Part shown: positions 8,626 to 17,594 of the stretch, piece after piece
How the letters are laid out: every line of letters begins with the position of its first letter
How positions within the stretch are numbered: position 1 is the first letter of the stretch
From: Streptomyces canus
GTDB taxonomy: Bacteria; Actinomycetota; Actinomycetes; Streptomycetales; Streptomycetaceae
Length of the DNA stretch: 64,000 bases
Assembly: GCF_030816965.1 (NCBI RefSeq)
Contig: NZ_JAUSYQ010000002.1
Coordinates: 8,732,001-8,796,000 of the forward strand
Direction of reading: 5' to 3'
Translations under genes and position numbers: made by a program
The notes under the pieces: generated by a model
The model's input: the letters and a program-made list of their open reading frames with translations, nothing else
Databases searched by the model: none
What the model was told of the DNA's origin: nothing

Positions 8626-10044
8626 GTGAATACCGACGAGCTGGAGTACGTCTTGTCCAAGGCGGAACGCCGGGTACTGGAGATCCAGACCAAGCTGCAC
8701 CGTTGGGCCAGTGATGATCCTCATCGCAGGTTCGATGATCTGTACAACCTCGTCACCGACCCGGGCTTCCTGCTGGTCGCCTGGGATCGGGTGCGGAACA
8801 ACAAGGGCGCGCGCACGGCGGGAGTGGACGGCGAGACCGCCTACTACATCGAGTCCGTGCGTGGGCTGGAGGGGTTCCTTGCGGAACTGCGAGAGGACCT
8901 CAAGGCTCGCACCTTCCGGCCCCTCCCGGCGCGGCGGCGCGCGATTCCCAAGGCTGGCGGCAAGGTCCGCTATCTAGGGATCGCGACCATCCGCGACCGG
9001 GTGGCTCAGGCGTCCTTGAAGCTGGTGTTGGAGCCGATTTTCGAGGCGGATTTCCGCCCGTGTTCCTACGGGTTCCGTCCGAATCGCCGGGCTCATGATG
9101 CGGTGGCTGAGGTGCACCATTTCGCATCCCGCTCGTATGAGTGGGTGGTTGAGGGTGATATCAAAGCCTGCTTCGACGAGATCTCGCACTCCGCGCTTAT
9201 GGACCGGGTGCGGGGACGCATCGGAGATAAACGTGTCCTGACCCTGGTGAAGGCGTTTCTGAAGGCAGGCGTCCTCGATGAGGACGGCACGCTGGTGGAT
9301 ACCGACGCCGGAACTCCGCAGGGGTCGATTCTTTCCCCGTTGCTGAGCAATGTGGCTCTCTCGGTTCTGGACGAGTACATCGCCCAGGGGCCGGGCGGGC
9401 CAGGAGCCAGCCCTTATGGGAGGGCCAAGCGGCGCCGTCAAGGTCTGCCCAACTACCGCCTCGTGCGGTATGCGGACGACTGGTGCCTGCTCGTCTCGGG
9501 CACCAAAGCGCACGCCGAAGCCCTGCGGGAAGAACTCGCCGGGGTCCTGTCCACGATGGGCCTGCGCCTGTCGCCGGAGAAGACCCTGATCACCCATATC
9601 GACGAGGGTCTTGCCTTCCTCGGATGGCGCATCCAGCGTCACCGGAAGCGAGGCACCGGCAAACGATACGTCTACGTCTATCCGGCCAAGAAGGCCCTGG
9701 TGACCATCATGGCCAAGGTGAAGACGGTCTGCCGGCGGAGCACGAACCTGCCGCTCCAAGACCTGCTGCGTCAGCTCAACCGGATGCTGCGGGGATGGAC
9801 CGCGTACGTCAAGTACGGATGCTCGAACGCGACTTTCAGCTATCTGAGGGCCTACCTCTGGAAGGAGATCGTCAGATGGCAGGAGCGCAAGCACCGGCGT
9901 GTTCCCTGGAAGGCACTACGCCGACGCTACGGCATATGGCCCGCCGAGGGCGGGACGGAGCTGTTCGACCCGGCACGGGTGAGCGCCAAGCGCTACTACT
10001 ACCGGGGAACACGTATCCCGACGCCTTGGCCGAGCACAGCATGA
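8626..10044 (+). CDS. ltrA: group II intron reverse transcriptase/maturase
   Basis: About 472 residues. RT motifs in order: RTAGVDGET near the N-terminus, RPLPARRRAIPK, YLGIATIRDRVAQASLKLVLEP, PCSYGFRPNRRAHDA, GDIKACFDEI, GTPQGSILSPLLSNV and the catalytic YADDW, followed by a maturase (X) domain with MLRGWTAYVKYG. The chain ends soon after X with no Cys-rich HNH endonuclease, so the element is probably En-minus and may use nascent DNA strands or hairpins as target. GTG at 8626 is chosen because GGGAGG lies 7 bases upstream. It would promote splicing and reverse transcription of its own intron. Confidence 0.9.
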   Translation: MNTDELEYVLSKAERRVLEIQTKLHRWASDDPHRRFDDLYNLVTDPGFLLVAWDRVRNNKGARTAGVDGETAYYIESVRGLEGFLAELREDLKARTFRPLPARRRAIPKAGGKVRYLGIATIRDRVAQASLKLVLEPIFEADFRPCSYGFRPNRRAHDAVAEVHHFASRSYEWVVEGDIKACFDEISHSALMDRVRGRIGDKRVLTLVKAFLKAGVLDEDGTLVDTDAGTPQGSILSPLLSNVALSVLDEYIAQGPGGPGASPYGRAKRRRQGLPNYRLVRYADDWCLLVSGTKAHAEALREELAGVLSTMGLRLSPEKTLITHIDEGLAFLGWRIQRHRKRGTGKRYVYVYPAKKALVTIMAKVKTVCRRSTNLPLQDLLRQLNRMLRGWTAYVKYGCSNATFSYLRAYLWKEIVRWQERKHRRVPWKALRRRYGIWPAEGGTELFDPARVSAKRYYYRGTRIPTPWPSTA

Positions 10045-10073
10045 AGTGAACACAAACCCACGGGACTTGTGGA

Positions 10074-10107
10074 GAGCCCGGTGCGCTTAGCGGTGCACGC
10101 CGGGTTC
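10074..10107 (+). ncRNA. group II intron domain V
   Basis: The 34-base catalytic hairpin starts GAGCCCGG and closes CCGGGTTC, with a GTGC/GCAC inner helix and the AGC triad near the 5' side. Length and ends match the group II domain V consensus. It lies 29 bases after the maturase stop codon, the normal place. Confidence 0.85.
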
Positions 10108-10523
10108 GGGAGGCGACCCGGAGAAACGGGCTGGTCGTGAGACCAGTACCGCGCTCCGGGTCGACCTCACTGAAATCGAGTGAGGGTGAAAGGACCTCAC
10201 CGCCGGTCAGTCGCAGCTGACCGGTGAAGCTGGGGCAGCCGAAGTGCGGAAACGCGCGCAACGGTGAGAGCAGCCCCGACAACGTACGGGACGGGTTGGC
10301 ACTGTCAGATGACCCGGGTCCGGCTAGCTTGATCTTTAACGTCCGGCGTCGAATGGTGCGTCGGACTTGATCACTCGGTCCGGTAACTGCCGTACGCGGA
10401 AGCGGCCTTCGTCTGAACATGGCTCCGACAAAGGAAGACACACGTTCAGCACGAAGGCCGTGAGAATGAGTCTGCTGCATCGCAATGCCCGGCAGGAGGC
10501 GTTGGCGGAACTGTCACGCTTCC

Positions 10524-10750
10524 CTACGTTGTTCTGCGGGACGCGGTGAGCTCTTCGTATGGTTGACCCGCCCAGGGGCGTCGGGTGTGGCTTTCACGCT
10601 TCTGCCGCTTGTGGCTTGCCCGGACTGGCCGCCGGACGCCCCACGACGACTCGGCTGCCAATTAGGAATTGCGAATGATCGCTCCGTAGGGAATCGACAG
10701 CGAGGTCGTCCGTCGGGAGGCACCAGCAGCACACCGCACGGAGGCACCAC
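10524..10750 (+). ncRNA. IS110 A left-end non-coding region, candidate bridge-RNA locus
   Basis: There are 227 untranslated bases between the element A left end and the transposase start. In IS110-group elements this left end is known to encode the bridge RNA that pairs with donor and target DNA. The stretch is structured and includes CCAATTAGGAATTGCG. I did not fold it, so the RNA is inferred from family knowledge and position. Confidence 0.4.
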
Positions 10751-11877
10751 ATGGCCGCAATCTGGGCCGGCATCGATGCCGGCAAGACTCACCACCACTG
10801 CGTCGCAATCGACGAGGGCGGCCGTCGGCTGCTGTCGCGACGCGTCACCAACGACGAACCCGAACTGCTCGAACTCCTCAACGATGTCCTGGCCCTGGGC
10901 GACGAGGTGATCTGGGGTATCGACCTGGCCGACGGCGGAGCCGCTTTGGCCATCGCGATCCTGATCAACCACGGTCAGCCGGTGTGTTACATCTCCGGCC
11001 GGGCCATTCACCGTGCCTCCGAGGGCTACCGCGGCGAGGGAAAGACCGACGCCAAGGACGCCGCCGTCATCGCCGACCAGGTCCGCATCCGCCGTGATCT
11101 GCACCCCTTACGTGTCAGCGACGAGACCGTCACCGACCTCAGGATCCTCACCAACCGCCGCACGGACCTGGTCGCTGACCGCACCCGCACCGTCAATCGG
11201 CTCCGTGCCCAGATCACCAGCATCTTCCCCGGCCTGGAGCGGGCCCTGGACCTTGCTAACACAGGCCCGCTGACCTTGCTGACGGGCTATCAGACTCCGG
11301 CAGCCCTGCGCCGAATCGGCGCCAAGCGGCTGGAAGCGTGGCTACGCAACCGCAAGGTCATCCGCGCTGACCGGCTCGCCGGGACCGCTGTCCAGGCCGC
11401 CGAGCGCCAGCACACAAGTCTTGCCGGGGAGGAACTGACCGCTCAGCTGGTGCACACGCTGGCGAAGGAGGTGATGGTCCTCAACCAGCAGATCGACGAA
11501 GTGGACAAGCTCATCGAGGCGCGGTTTCTCGACCATCACACCTTCGAAGTGATCACCAGCATGCCCGGGCTGGGTGTCATCCTCGACGCAGAGTTCCTAG
11601 CTGCCACCGGTGGCGATATGGCTGTCTTCGGCACCCCTGACTGCCTTGCCGGCTTCGGTGGTGTCGCGCCCGTCCCCCGCGACTCGGGCAAGATCAGTGG
11701 GAATCTGCGGCGTCCCCAGCGATACAACCGCCGCCTCCAGCGGGTCTTCTACACCTCGGCGTTGTTCAGCATCCGCTACTGCGAGGATTCACGGCGCTTT
11801 TACGATCGCAAGCGCGCCGAAGGCAAGCGTCACACCCAAGCGGTGCTCGCCCTCGCCCGCCGCCGTGTCAACGTCCT

Positions 11878-12460
11878 AATTCCCGTGTAACGAGCTCACC
11901 GGCCCTCGCCGGTCGGTGAGGTGGTTCGAACGGGTTGTGACGCCTGCACTGCTCCGGGCCGCAGGTCTGCGATGAGCACGGCTGCGCAACCCAGCTGGCG
12001 AGTGGTGGCCTCGTGAGTGCCGGTGGATACCTCTCAACGTCACGGCCAAGATGCCTTCCCAGAGAGCGGCGCCATTCGGTGCTCTCGTGGCCGCCACCCA
12101 CCCAGCACTGACGCTGCTGGCGGTTGTGTGGGCTCCGGACGCACGCCTTCTTTCAGCCCGGCCATGATGTCTCCGCCAAGATCGGCGGCGTTCGGCGCCT
12201 TCGCGGCCACCAGCGGCGTCAACACCGTTCGCTTGATCACTCGTTGGAGCTGGTGGTGCGAGCCCGCCGCACGGTGATCTCTTGCATTCCCCGAGCCGTC
12301 CGAGCTCTGGGAACAGACCGGGGCCCGTGCGGTGAGCTGGTGCCACGAACGGCTTGTGAGGTGTCGGCCCGTTCCTTGATCGAGGCCTGGAATTAGGTCG
12401 CTGCGTGGCCCCGCATGCGCTCGTGACCAGCGCACACACCCGCACTTCGAGGAGGGAAAG
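11878..12460 (+). ncRNA. IS110 B left-end non-coding region, candidate bridge-RNA locus
   Basis: There are 583 bases with no convincing gene between the left end of element B and its transposase. A hairpin with arms CTCACCG/CGGTGAG is at about 11895-11920, right after the left end. The length is generous for an IS110 left end. A structured guide RNA is expected here from family knowledge; the boundaries are not determined. Confidence 0.4.
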
Positions 12461-13687
12461 TTGATCTACTGCGGCATCGACTGGGCCGAGAAGACGCACG
12501 ACGTCGCCCTGGTCGACGACGACGGCACGCTCCTGGCCAAGCGCCACATCACAGATGACGCGACCGGCTACAAGATCCTGCTGGATCTGCTCGCCGATCA
12601 CGGCGACACCGAGGACACCCCGATCCCGGTCGCCATCGAGACCTCCCGCGGTCTGCTCGTCGCGGTCCTGCGCACCGGGAAGCGCCAGGTCTACGCCATC
12701 AACCCGATGGCCGCCGCACGCTACCGCGACCGCCACGCGGTCACACGGAAGAAATCCGACCCTGGCGACGCCCTCGTCCTGGCGAACATCCTCCGCACCG
12801 ATATGCACGCCCACCGGCCGTTGCCCCAGGACAGCGATCTCGCCCGCGCCATCGCCGTCCTCGCCCGCGCCCAGCAGGACGCCGTTTGGAACCGGCAGCA
12901 GCTCGCCAACCAGCTCCGCTCGCTCCTGCGCGAGTACTTCCCCGCCGCTCTCGACGCCTACCTGCATTGGCAGAACGGTCTCTGCCGCCCCGAGACCCGC
13001 GTCCTGCTGGAGCTCGACCCCACGCCCTCGCGGGCGGCCCGGCTGTCGCTTGCGCAACTGCGCTCGGCGCTCAAGCGCGCCGGCCGCCAGCGCCGGATCG
13101 ATGCCGATGCCGAGCGCATCCGCGAGGTCCTGCGGGCCGAATACGCGCACCAGCCGCCACTGGTCGAGGACGCGCTCGGCAAGCAGATGCTCGCTCTGCT
13201 GCGGCAACTCGAAGCCGCCTGCACGGCCGCCGACCAGCTCGCCGAGGCGGTTGAAGAGGTTTTCCCTCAGCATCCGGACGCCGAGATCATCCTGAGCCTC
13301 CCCGGGCTCGGCACCCAGCTCGGCGCCCGGATCCTCGCTGAGATCGGAGACGACCACGCCCGCTTCGCCACTGCCCGCGGTATGAAGGCCTACGCCGGTG
13401 CGTCCCCCATCACCAGAGCGTCCGGCAAGAAATCCAGCATCACCAGACGCTGGGTGAAGAACGACCGGCTCAACCACGCCGGCTACCTGTGGGCCTTCGC
13501 CTCACTGACCCACTCACCGGGCGCAAAGGCCCACTACGACCGCCGCCGCGAGGCCGGGGACTGGCACGCCGCCGCTCAGAGAAACCTCTTCAACAAGATG
13601 ATCGGCCAGCTCTACCACTGCCTCCAGAAGCACATCCTGTTCGACGAGAACCTCGCCTTCCCCACACAACTTCTCGAAGCTGCTTGA
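12461..13687 (+). CDS. IS110-family transposase B
   Basis: A 408-residue intact transposase. The N-terminal RuvC-like DEDD domain starts YCGIDWAEKTHDVALVD, with ETSRGLLVAVL, MAAARYRDRH and KKSDPGDALVLA. A coiled middle segment is followed by the C-terminal domain: ILSLPGLGTQLGARILAEIGD, GMKAYAGASPITRASGKKSS (candidate catalytic Ser) and LNHAGYLWAFASL. The start is TTG at 12461 with GGAGGG upstream. The enzyme would act with its bridge RNA to recombine donor and target DNA without staggered-cut duplications. No lesion is seen. Confidence 0.9.
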   Translation: MIYCGIDWAEKTHDVALVDDDGTLLAKRHITDDATGYKILLDLLADHGDTEDTPIPVAIETSRGLLVAVLRTGKRQVYAINPMAAARYRDRHAVTRKKSDPGDALVLANILRTDMHAHRPLPQDSDLARAIAVLARAQQDAVWNRQQLANQLRSLLREYFPAALDAYLHWQNGLCRPETRVLLELDPTPSRAARLSLAQLRSALKRAGRQRRIDADAERIREVLRAEYAHQPPLVEDALGKQMLALLRQLEAACTAADQLAEAVEEVFPQHPDAEIILSLPGLGTQLGARILAEIGDDHARFATARGMKAYAGASPITRASGKKSSITRRWVKNDRLNHAGYLWAFASLTHSPGAKAHYDRRREAGDWHAAAQRNLFNKMIGQLYHCLQKHILFDENLAFPTQLLEAA

Positions 13688-15055
13688 CGACTTAGCTCCG
13701 TGAGGTGTCTCTGGGCCCTTCTGCGCGACGGGCGGTGCTACCAGCCGGAGCCGCCAATCGCTTTGGCGGCTTGACAAAAACCATTAGGAATCCGGGGCGA
13801 GTTCTACTCCTGTCTCGCCGCCCGTTCGGACGCGCTGTTCGAGCTGGCTGATGCAGTGTTGTGCGGTGACGGCCCGGTGAGGTCGCTGGCCGAGCTGTCC
13901 CTGGTGGGCGAGCACCGCCGCGGTCATGGCGGGCTCTACGCCGCTGTCGCCCGTGGCCGAGTCGATACCGACCGGCTGCGGCGGGCCCTGGCCACGGTGC
14001 CACTGCCACGGGCCGCCGAAGGCCGACTCGTCCTGGCCATCGACATCACCTGCTGGCTGCGGCCCGACGCCCACACCTCACCATAGCGGATCCTGTGCCA
14101 CACCTACGGCCGAGGCAAGGACCAGCACATCCCCGTCCCCGGCTGGCCCTACTCGATCATCTGCGCGCTCGAGCCGGGCCGCAGCTCCTGGACCGCGCCC
14201 CTGGACGCACTCCGCCTGGAACCCGGGGACGACTCCGCCACCGTCACCGCCCGGCAGCTGCGTGATCTGCTGGAGCGATTGATCACGGCGGGGCAGTGGC
14301 AGGCGGGCGACCCGGACATCGTCGTGCTTGCGGACGCCGGATACGACGCGCCTCGCCTGGCATTCCTCCTGGGCGACCTGCCCGTGCAGGTCCTGGCCCG
14401 GATGCGATCGGACCGAGTCCTGCGCAGGACCGTCCCGCCCCGCCAGCCACACACCATGGGCCGACCGCCCCGGCACGGAGGCGAGTTCGTCTTCGGCCAG
14501 CCCGACACCTGGGGCACTCCGGACACCGAAACCATCACCGACACCGGCCTCTACGGCACCGCCACCGCACGCTCCTGGAACCGGCTCCACCCCAAGCTGA
14601 CCCACCGCTCCTCCTGGGCCGCAGCCGACGCCACCCTCCCCATCATCGAAGGAACAGTGATCCGCCTGGACATCGACCACCTGCCCAGTGGAGCAACACC
14701 GAAGCGGTCTGGCTGTGGTGGTCAGGCACCGGCACAACCCCCGCAGACACCGAACGCCTCTGGCAGGCATACCTGCGGCGCTTCGATATCGAGCACACCT
14801 TCCGCCTGTTCAAGCAGACCCTCGGCTGGACCTGCCCGAAGATCCGCACCCCAGAAGCGGCGGACCGCTGGACCTGGCTGATCCTCGCCGCCTACACCCA
14901 ACTACGGCTCGCCCGCCCGCTGGCAGCCGACCTGCGTCGTCCATGGGAAAGGCCCGTCCCATCAGACAGACTCACTCCCGCCCGCGTCCGCCGGGACTTT
15001 AGGCACATCCGCCCCAAGACCGCGAGGCTGTCGCACGGCTCCTGCCCGGTGAAAG

Positions 15056-15574
15056 TCAAGAGTGATTCTTGGGCGAGTGATTGATGAGCTTGTTGAGGTT
15101 GTGCACCGTGCCGAGGAGCTTGATCTCGGCGTCCACCGCCTGGCGGCTGCGGTAGTTGAGGTGTCGTCCGAAGCGCTGGAAGATCTGGGCGAATCCCGGC
15201 TCGACCAGGGCACTGCGTTGACGATACTGGGCCTGTCCTGTCGGGGTGGCGAGGCGGGCCGCCATGTCCTGCTGGCCGGCAGGGGCCTGCTGGCGTTTCG
15301 CGGGAAAGCCTGCCTGGTCGGCATCGCTGGTGACCGAGACCAGTAGCGGGAGGTCGGCAAGGGCCTCGAAGGACGCGGCGGAAGCGTACCCGCTGTCGGC
15401 GAGCCAGAGTTGGATGTCGCCGGGGAGCCGTGCGGCCTGGTGATTGTGCTGGGTCTTCTTCACCATCGGAACGAGGGCCGTCCTGTCTGACCCTCTGTCA
15501 ACACACTCCGCATCTCGGGGGAACCTCAGGAGCGGTATCCCGCTCATACCTCGAAACCCCCTCCTCCGTAACAA
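15056..15574 (-). pseudogene. transposase C-terminal fragment, IS1182-like
   Basis: A 5'-truncated transposase tail. Conserved blocks are LADSGYASAASFEAL, YRQRSALVEPGFAQIFQRFG, RHLNYRSRQAVDAEIKLLG and TVHNLNKLINH, typical of the last third of IS1182-type DDE transposases. Homology starts near the LVPMVKKTQHNHQAA segment; upstream residues to 15574 look like unrelated sequence read through. It lies tail to tail with the decayed DDE transposase and probably truncated its 3' end. Confidence 0.7.
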
Positions 15575-15704
15575 TGATCAGCCACGACGCTACCCCTCGG
15601 ACCGCCGGACGCAGCAGCCGCCGTCAATCGCAGGTCAGGCCGTAAGCGCTGACCTCGAAGAACGACCCGTCGGGCGAGAGCCTGCGGGGCCCTTTTCGTG
15701 TGGG

Positions 15705-16064
15705 GTGCCCCCCGAGGTCCTGCTGTCGAGCATCCGCACGGTCGCGGCCGGCGACTCTCGCCTCTCCCCGGCCGCCACCCGGACCCTCATCACCCGTTTC
15801 CTGGCCACCCCGGACACCGACGACTTCTTCGCCCTGCCCGACGCGGTCAAGGCCCATGACCGACCGCGAGCGCGAGGTCATGGCCTGGCCGCGCACGGCA
15901 GGTCCAACGCCGAAATCGCCGGGCAACTCGTCCTGAGCCCGCTGACCGTACGAAGCCACATCCAACGGGCCATGACCAAACTCGACGCCCGCGACCGCGC
16001 CCAGCTCGTCGTCATCGCGTACCAGAGCGGCCTGGTGAAAGCCCGTCCGGCTGCGGTCGGTTGA
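15705..16064 (+). pseudogene. NarL/LuxR response regulator, C-terminal remnant
   Basis: The segment VPPEVLLSSIRTVAAGDSRLSP is the receiver-to-output linker of NarL-type regulators. The LuxR HTH then follows in pieces: DREREVMAW in one frame (15858-15890), then HGRSNAEIAGQLVLSPLTVRSHIQRAMTKL in the original frame. Two compensating frameshifts flank the DREREV block. The receiver domain with its phosphoacceptor Asp is missing upstream of about 15705. It is a relic of a two-component regulator cut by the mobile-element cluster. Confidence 0.7.
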
Positions 16065-16068
16065 CGCG

Positions 16069-16103
16069 TCGGGGCTCCCTGCCGCCGCGGCGGGGAGCCC
16101 CGA
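16069..16103. terminator. bidirectional hairpin terminator
   Basis: The arms GGGGCTCCC and GGGAGCCCC, extended by flanking TC/GA pairs to 11 bp, enclose a GC-rich loop. The hairpin lies between the response-regulator relic and the convergent amino-acid permease. There is no U-tract, which is common for actinobacterial terminators. Confidence 0.65.
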
Positions 16104-16133
16104 AGACAGTGACAGTGCGACAGTTCGCCGCTG

Positions 16134-17594
16134 TTACCGGGACGCGAGGGCGTCCTGGGTGTTGCTGCGGCGGATGCGTTCGCGGACCAGGGAGACCGCG
16201 ATCACCAGCGCGGCGACGAGTACCGAGAGCAGTACCTGGATCCGTCCGCCGCCCTTGCTGTCGTCGGTGAGCATGTAGACGAGGACGAAGGAGATCATCG
16301 CGATCGTGGCCCACGTGAGGTAGGGGAAGAGCCACATCCGGACGACGAGCTTCTCCGGGTTCTCGCGCAGGATGATCCCCCGCATCCGCAGTTGCGAGAA
16401 GCAGATGACCAGCCAGACGAAGAGCGCGACCGCGCCGGAGGAGTTCAGCAGGAACTGGAAGACCGTGTCCGGCCACAGGTAGTTGAAGCCGACCGCGAGG
16501 AAACCGAAGGCCACCGAGGCCAGGATCGCGGGCTGCGGGACTCCGCGGGAGTTCGTCCGCACGAAGGAGCGCGGGGCGTCGCCGCGCTGCCCGAGGGAGA
16601 ACGCCATCCGCGAGGCCGTGTAGAGGCCGGAGTTGAGACAGGACAGCACGGCGGTCAGCACGATGAAGTTCATGATCTCGCCGGCGTGCGGGATGCCGAT
16701 CGTGTCGAGGGCCGCCACGTACGAGCCCTTCTTGGCGATCGAGGGGTCGTTCCAAGGCAGCAGCGAGACTACGACGAGGATCGAGCCGACGTAGAAGAGG
16801 CCGACCCGCCAGATGACGCTCCTGGTGGCCTTGGCGACCGCCTGTCGCGCGTTGGCGGACTCACCGGCGGCGAGGGTGACGATCTCGCTGCCCATGAAGG
16901 AGAAGACGACCAGCAGGATGCCGGTGAGGATCGCACCGGGACCGTTCGGCAGGAAGCCACCGTGTCCGGTGAGGTTGCCGAAACCCGTCGCGGCGTGGTC
17001 CGAGCCAGGCAGCACACCGAAGATCGCCAGGCCGCCGAGAACGATGAAGGCCGTGATGGCGACGACCTTGATGCCAGCGAACCAGAACTCGAACTCGCCG
17101 AAGGAGCCGACCGAGGCCAGGTTCGCGATGGTGAGCACGACCATCACGAGCAGCGCCCATCCCCACTGCGGTACGGCGGGAATCCACCCTTCGAGAATCT
17201 TGGCGCCGGCGGTCGCCTCCACGGCGAGTACGACGACCCAGAAGAACCAGTACAGCCAGCCGATCGAGAACCCGGCCCAGCGGCCGAGCGCCCGGTCCGC
17301 GTAGGCCGAGAAGGAACCGGAGGTCGGGTTCGCCGCGGCCATCTCGCCGAGCATCCGCATCACGAACACGACCAGCGCGCCGACCAGCGCGTACGACAGC
17401 AGGATGCCGGGCCCGGCGGTGGCGATGCCGGAGGCGGAGCCCACGAAGAGACCGGCGCCGATCACTCCGCCGATGGCGATCATCGAGAGGTGGCGGTTCT
17501 TGAGTCCCGGCCGCAGAACTGCCTGCTCCGGAGTCTGACCACTGGTGGGAGGAGCGGTGGCAGGAGCCACCGAACCAGGGGGACGTGTAGTCAT
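16134..17594 (-). CDS. APC-family amino acid permease (GabP/AnsP-like)
   Basis: About 486 residues with 12 predicted membrane segments. The first has the APC consensus NRHLSMIAIGGVIGAGLFVG, then AGPGILLSYALVGALVVFVM, RMLGEMAAANPTSGSF and RWAGFSIGWLYWFFWVVVL. It is a proton-coupled cytoplasmic-membrane importer of amino acids or GABA. The start is ATG 17594 (or 17606); neither has a strong ribosome site. The PucR-type regulator lies upstream on the same strand 295 bases away, suggesting local control. The 5' leader contains a run of ten G residues at about 17636-17645. Substrate cannot be read from the sequence. Confidence 0.85.
   Translation of the reverse strand: MTTRPPGSVAPATAPPTSGQTPEQAVLRPGLKNRHLSMIAIGGVIGAGLFVGSASGIATAGPGILLSYALVGALVVFVMRMLGEMAAANPTSGSFSAYADRALGRWAGFSIGWLYWFFWVVVLAVEATAGAKILEGWIPAVPQWGWALLVMVVLTIANLASVGSFGEFEFWFAGIKVVAITAFIVLGGLAIFGVLPGSDHAATGFGNLTGHGGFLPNGPGAILTGILLVVFSFMGSEIVTLAAGESANARQAVAKATRSVIWRVGLFYVGSILVVVSLLPWNDPSIAKKGSYVAALDTIGIPHAGEIMNFIVLTAVLSCLNSGLYTASRMAFSLGQRGDAPRSFVRTNSRGVPQPAILASVAFGFLAVGFNYLWPDTVFQFLLNSSGAVALFVWLVICFSQLRMRGIILRENPEKLVVRMWLFPYLTWATIAMISFVLVYMLTDDSKGGGRIQVLLSVLVAALVIAVSLVRERIRRSNTQDALASR

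Larger units (their letters stand above)
8028..10170 (+). mobile_element. inner group II intron, complete
   Basis: A 2143-base element with GTGCG at its 5' end, a structured domain I/II/III region to about 8600, a reverse transcriptase/maturase gene and a canonical 34-base domain V at 10074-10107. A domain VI stem follows (GACCCGGAG paired with CTCCGGGTC), and the intron ends in ...GACCTCAC, that is AY. An unpaired A at 10164 is seven bases from the end and is a candidate branch point. Removing exactly 8028-10170 restores the aligned sequence of a related intron, which independently supports both boundaries. All parts needed for mobility appear intact. Confidence 0.8.
8010..10334 (+). mobile_element. 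outer group II intron, 5' domain only, interrupted by a second intron
   Basis: Two pieces, 8010-8027 and 10171 to about 10334, join into the 5' part of a group II intron. Joined, they read GTGCGCCACGAGGCGCCA then TGAAATCGAGTGAGG. The inner intron starts GTGCGCCGTGAGGCGCGG then TGAATCGAAGGAGG. The domain I helices also correspond: GTGAGG/CCTCAC here against GGAGG/CCTCC, and a GTCGCAGC loop closed by GCCGGTCA/TGACCGG here against GCCAGCCT/AGGCTGG. Similarity continues through GGGTCCGGCTAGC and then stops at about 10334, where the dead IS begins. The ORF, domain V and domain VI of this intron are absent. This is a direct sequence reading; nested insertion is the inference. Confidence 0.7.
11876..13710 (+). 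mobile_element. IS110-family element B, inserted in IS110 element A
   Basis: The left junction is AACGTC-CT-AATTCCC (CT at 11876-11877) and the right junction is GAGGTGT-CT-CTGGGCCC (13709-13710). Excision leaves AACGTCCTCTGGGCC, restoring N-V-L-W-A in transposase A. The element is about 1.83 kb. The CT core matches that described for the IS110 member IS621. It appears complete: long left non-coding end, intact transposase and short right end. It is therefore the youngest layer of the stack and possibly still mobile. Confidence 0.8.
10751..13774 (+). pseudogene. IS110 transposase A, interrupted by IS110 element B
   Basis: Residues 1-375 run from ATG 10751 to 11875 and the C-terminus lies at 13711-13774. 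Joining 11877 to 13711 gives ...NVL-WALLRDGRCYQPEPP..., a 396-residue protein of normal IS110 length. The N-terminal DEDD RuvC-like domain starts WAGIDAGKTHH and includes GKTDAKDAAVIADQ. The C-terminal domain has MPGLGVILDAEFLAATG, LAGFGGVAPVPRDSGK (candidate serine nucleophile) and YNRRLQRVFYTSAL. As it stands the reading frame ends three codons into element B (...VLIPV stop), which removes the last 21 residues. Confidence 0.8.
10522..13793 (+). mobile_element. IS110-family element A, inserted in the DDE transposase gene
   Basis: The left junction is CGCTT-CC-CTACGTTG (core CC at 10522-10523) and the right junction is TTAGGAAT-CC-GGGGCGAG (13792-13793). Removing the element leaves CGCTTCCGGGGCGAG, which reads L-R-F-R-G-E in the host gene. 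Duplicated dinucleotide cores without inverted repeats are characteristic of IS110 elements. Without the inserted element B it would be about 1.44 kb. The sequence ATTAGGAAT occurs both about 120 bases inside the left end (near 10660) and next to the right end, as expected if the ends carry matched recognition sequences. Confidence 0.8.
10466..15055 (+). pseudogene. DDE transposase of an IS4/IS701-like actinobacterial element, split and decayed
   Basis: The N-terminus (MSLLHRNARQEALAELSRF) is at 10466-10522. The rest resumes at 13794 with RGEFYSCLAARSDALFEL and continues DGPVRSL, EHRRGHGGLY, VLADAGYDAPRLAFLL, RMRSDRVLRR, LWQAYLRRFDIEHTFRLFKQ and TLGWTCPK. Joining 10523 to 13794 restores the frame exactly across RF-RGEFY, which shows that an IS110 element is an insertion. 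The gene has further lesions: an in-frame TAG at 14084-14086, a frameshift near 14690 and loss of the C-terminus at about 15055, where an IS1182-like fragment begins. It cannot make an active transposase. The family is recognised from its conserved blocks; the exact IS name is not. Confidence 0.8.
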
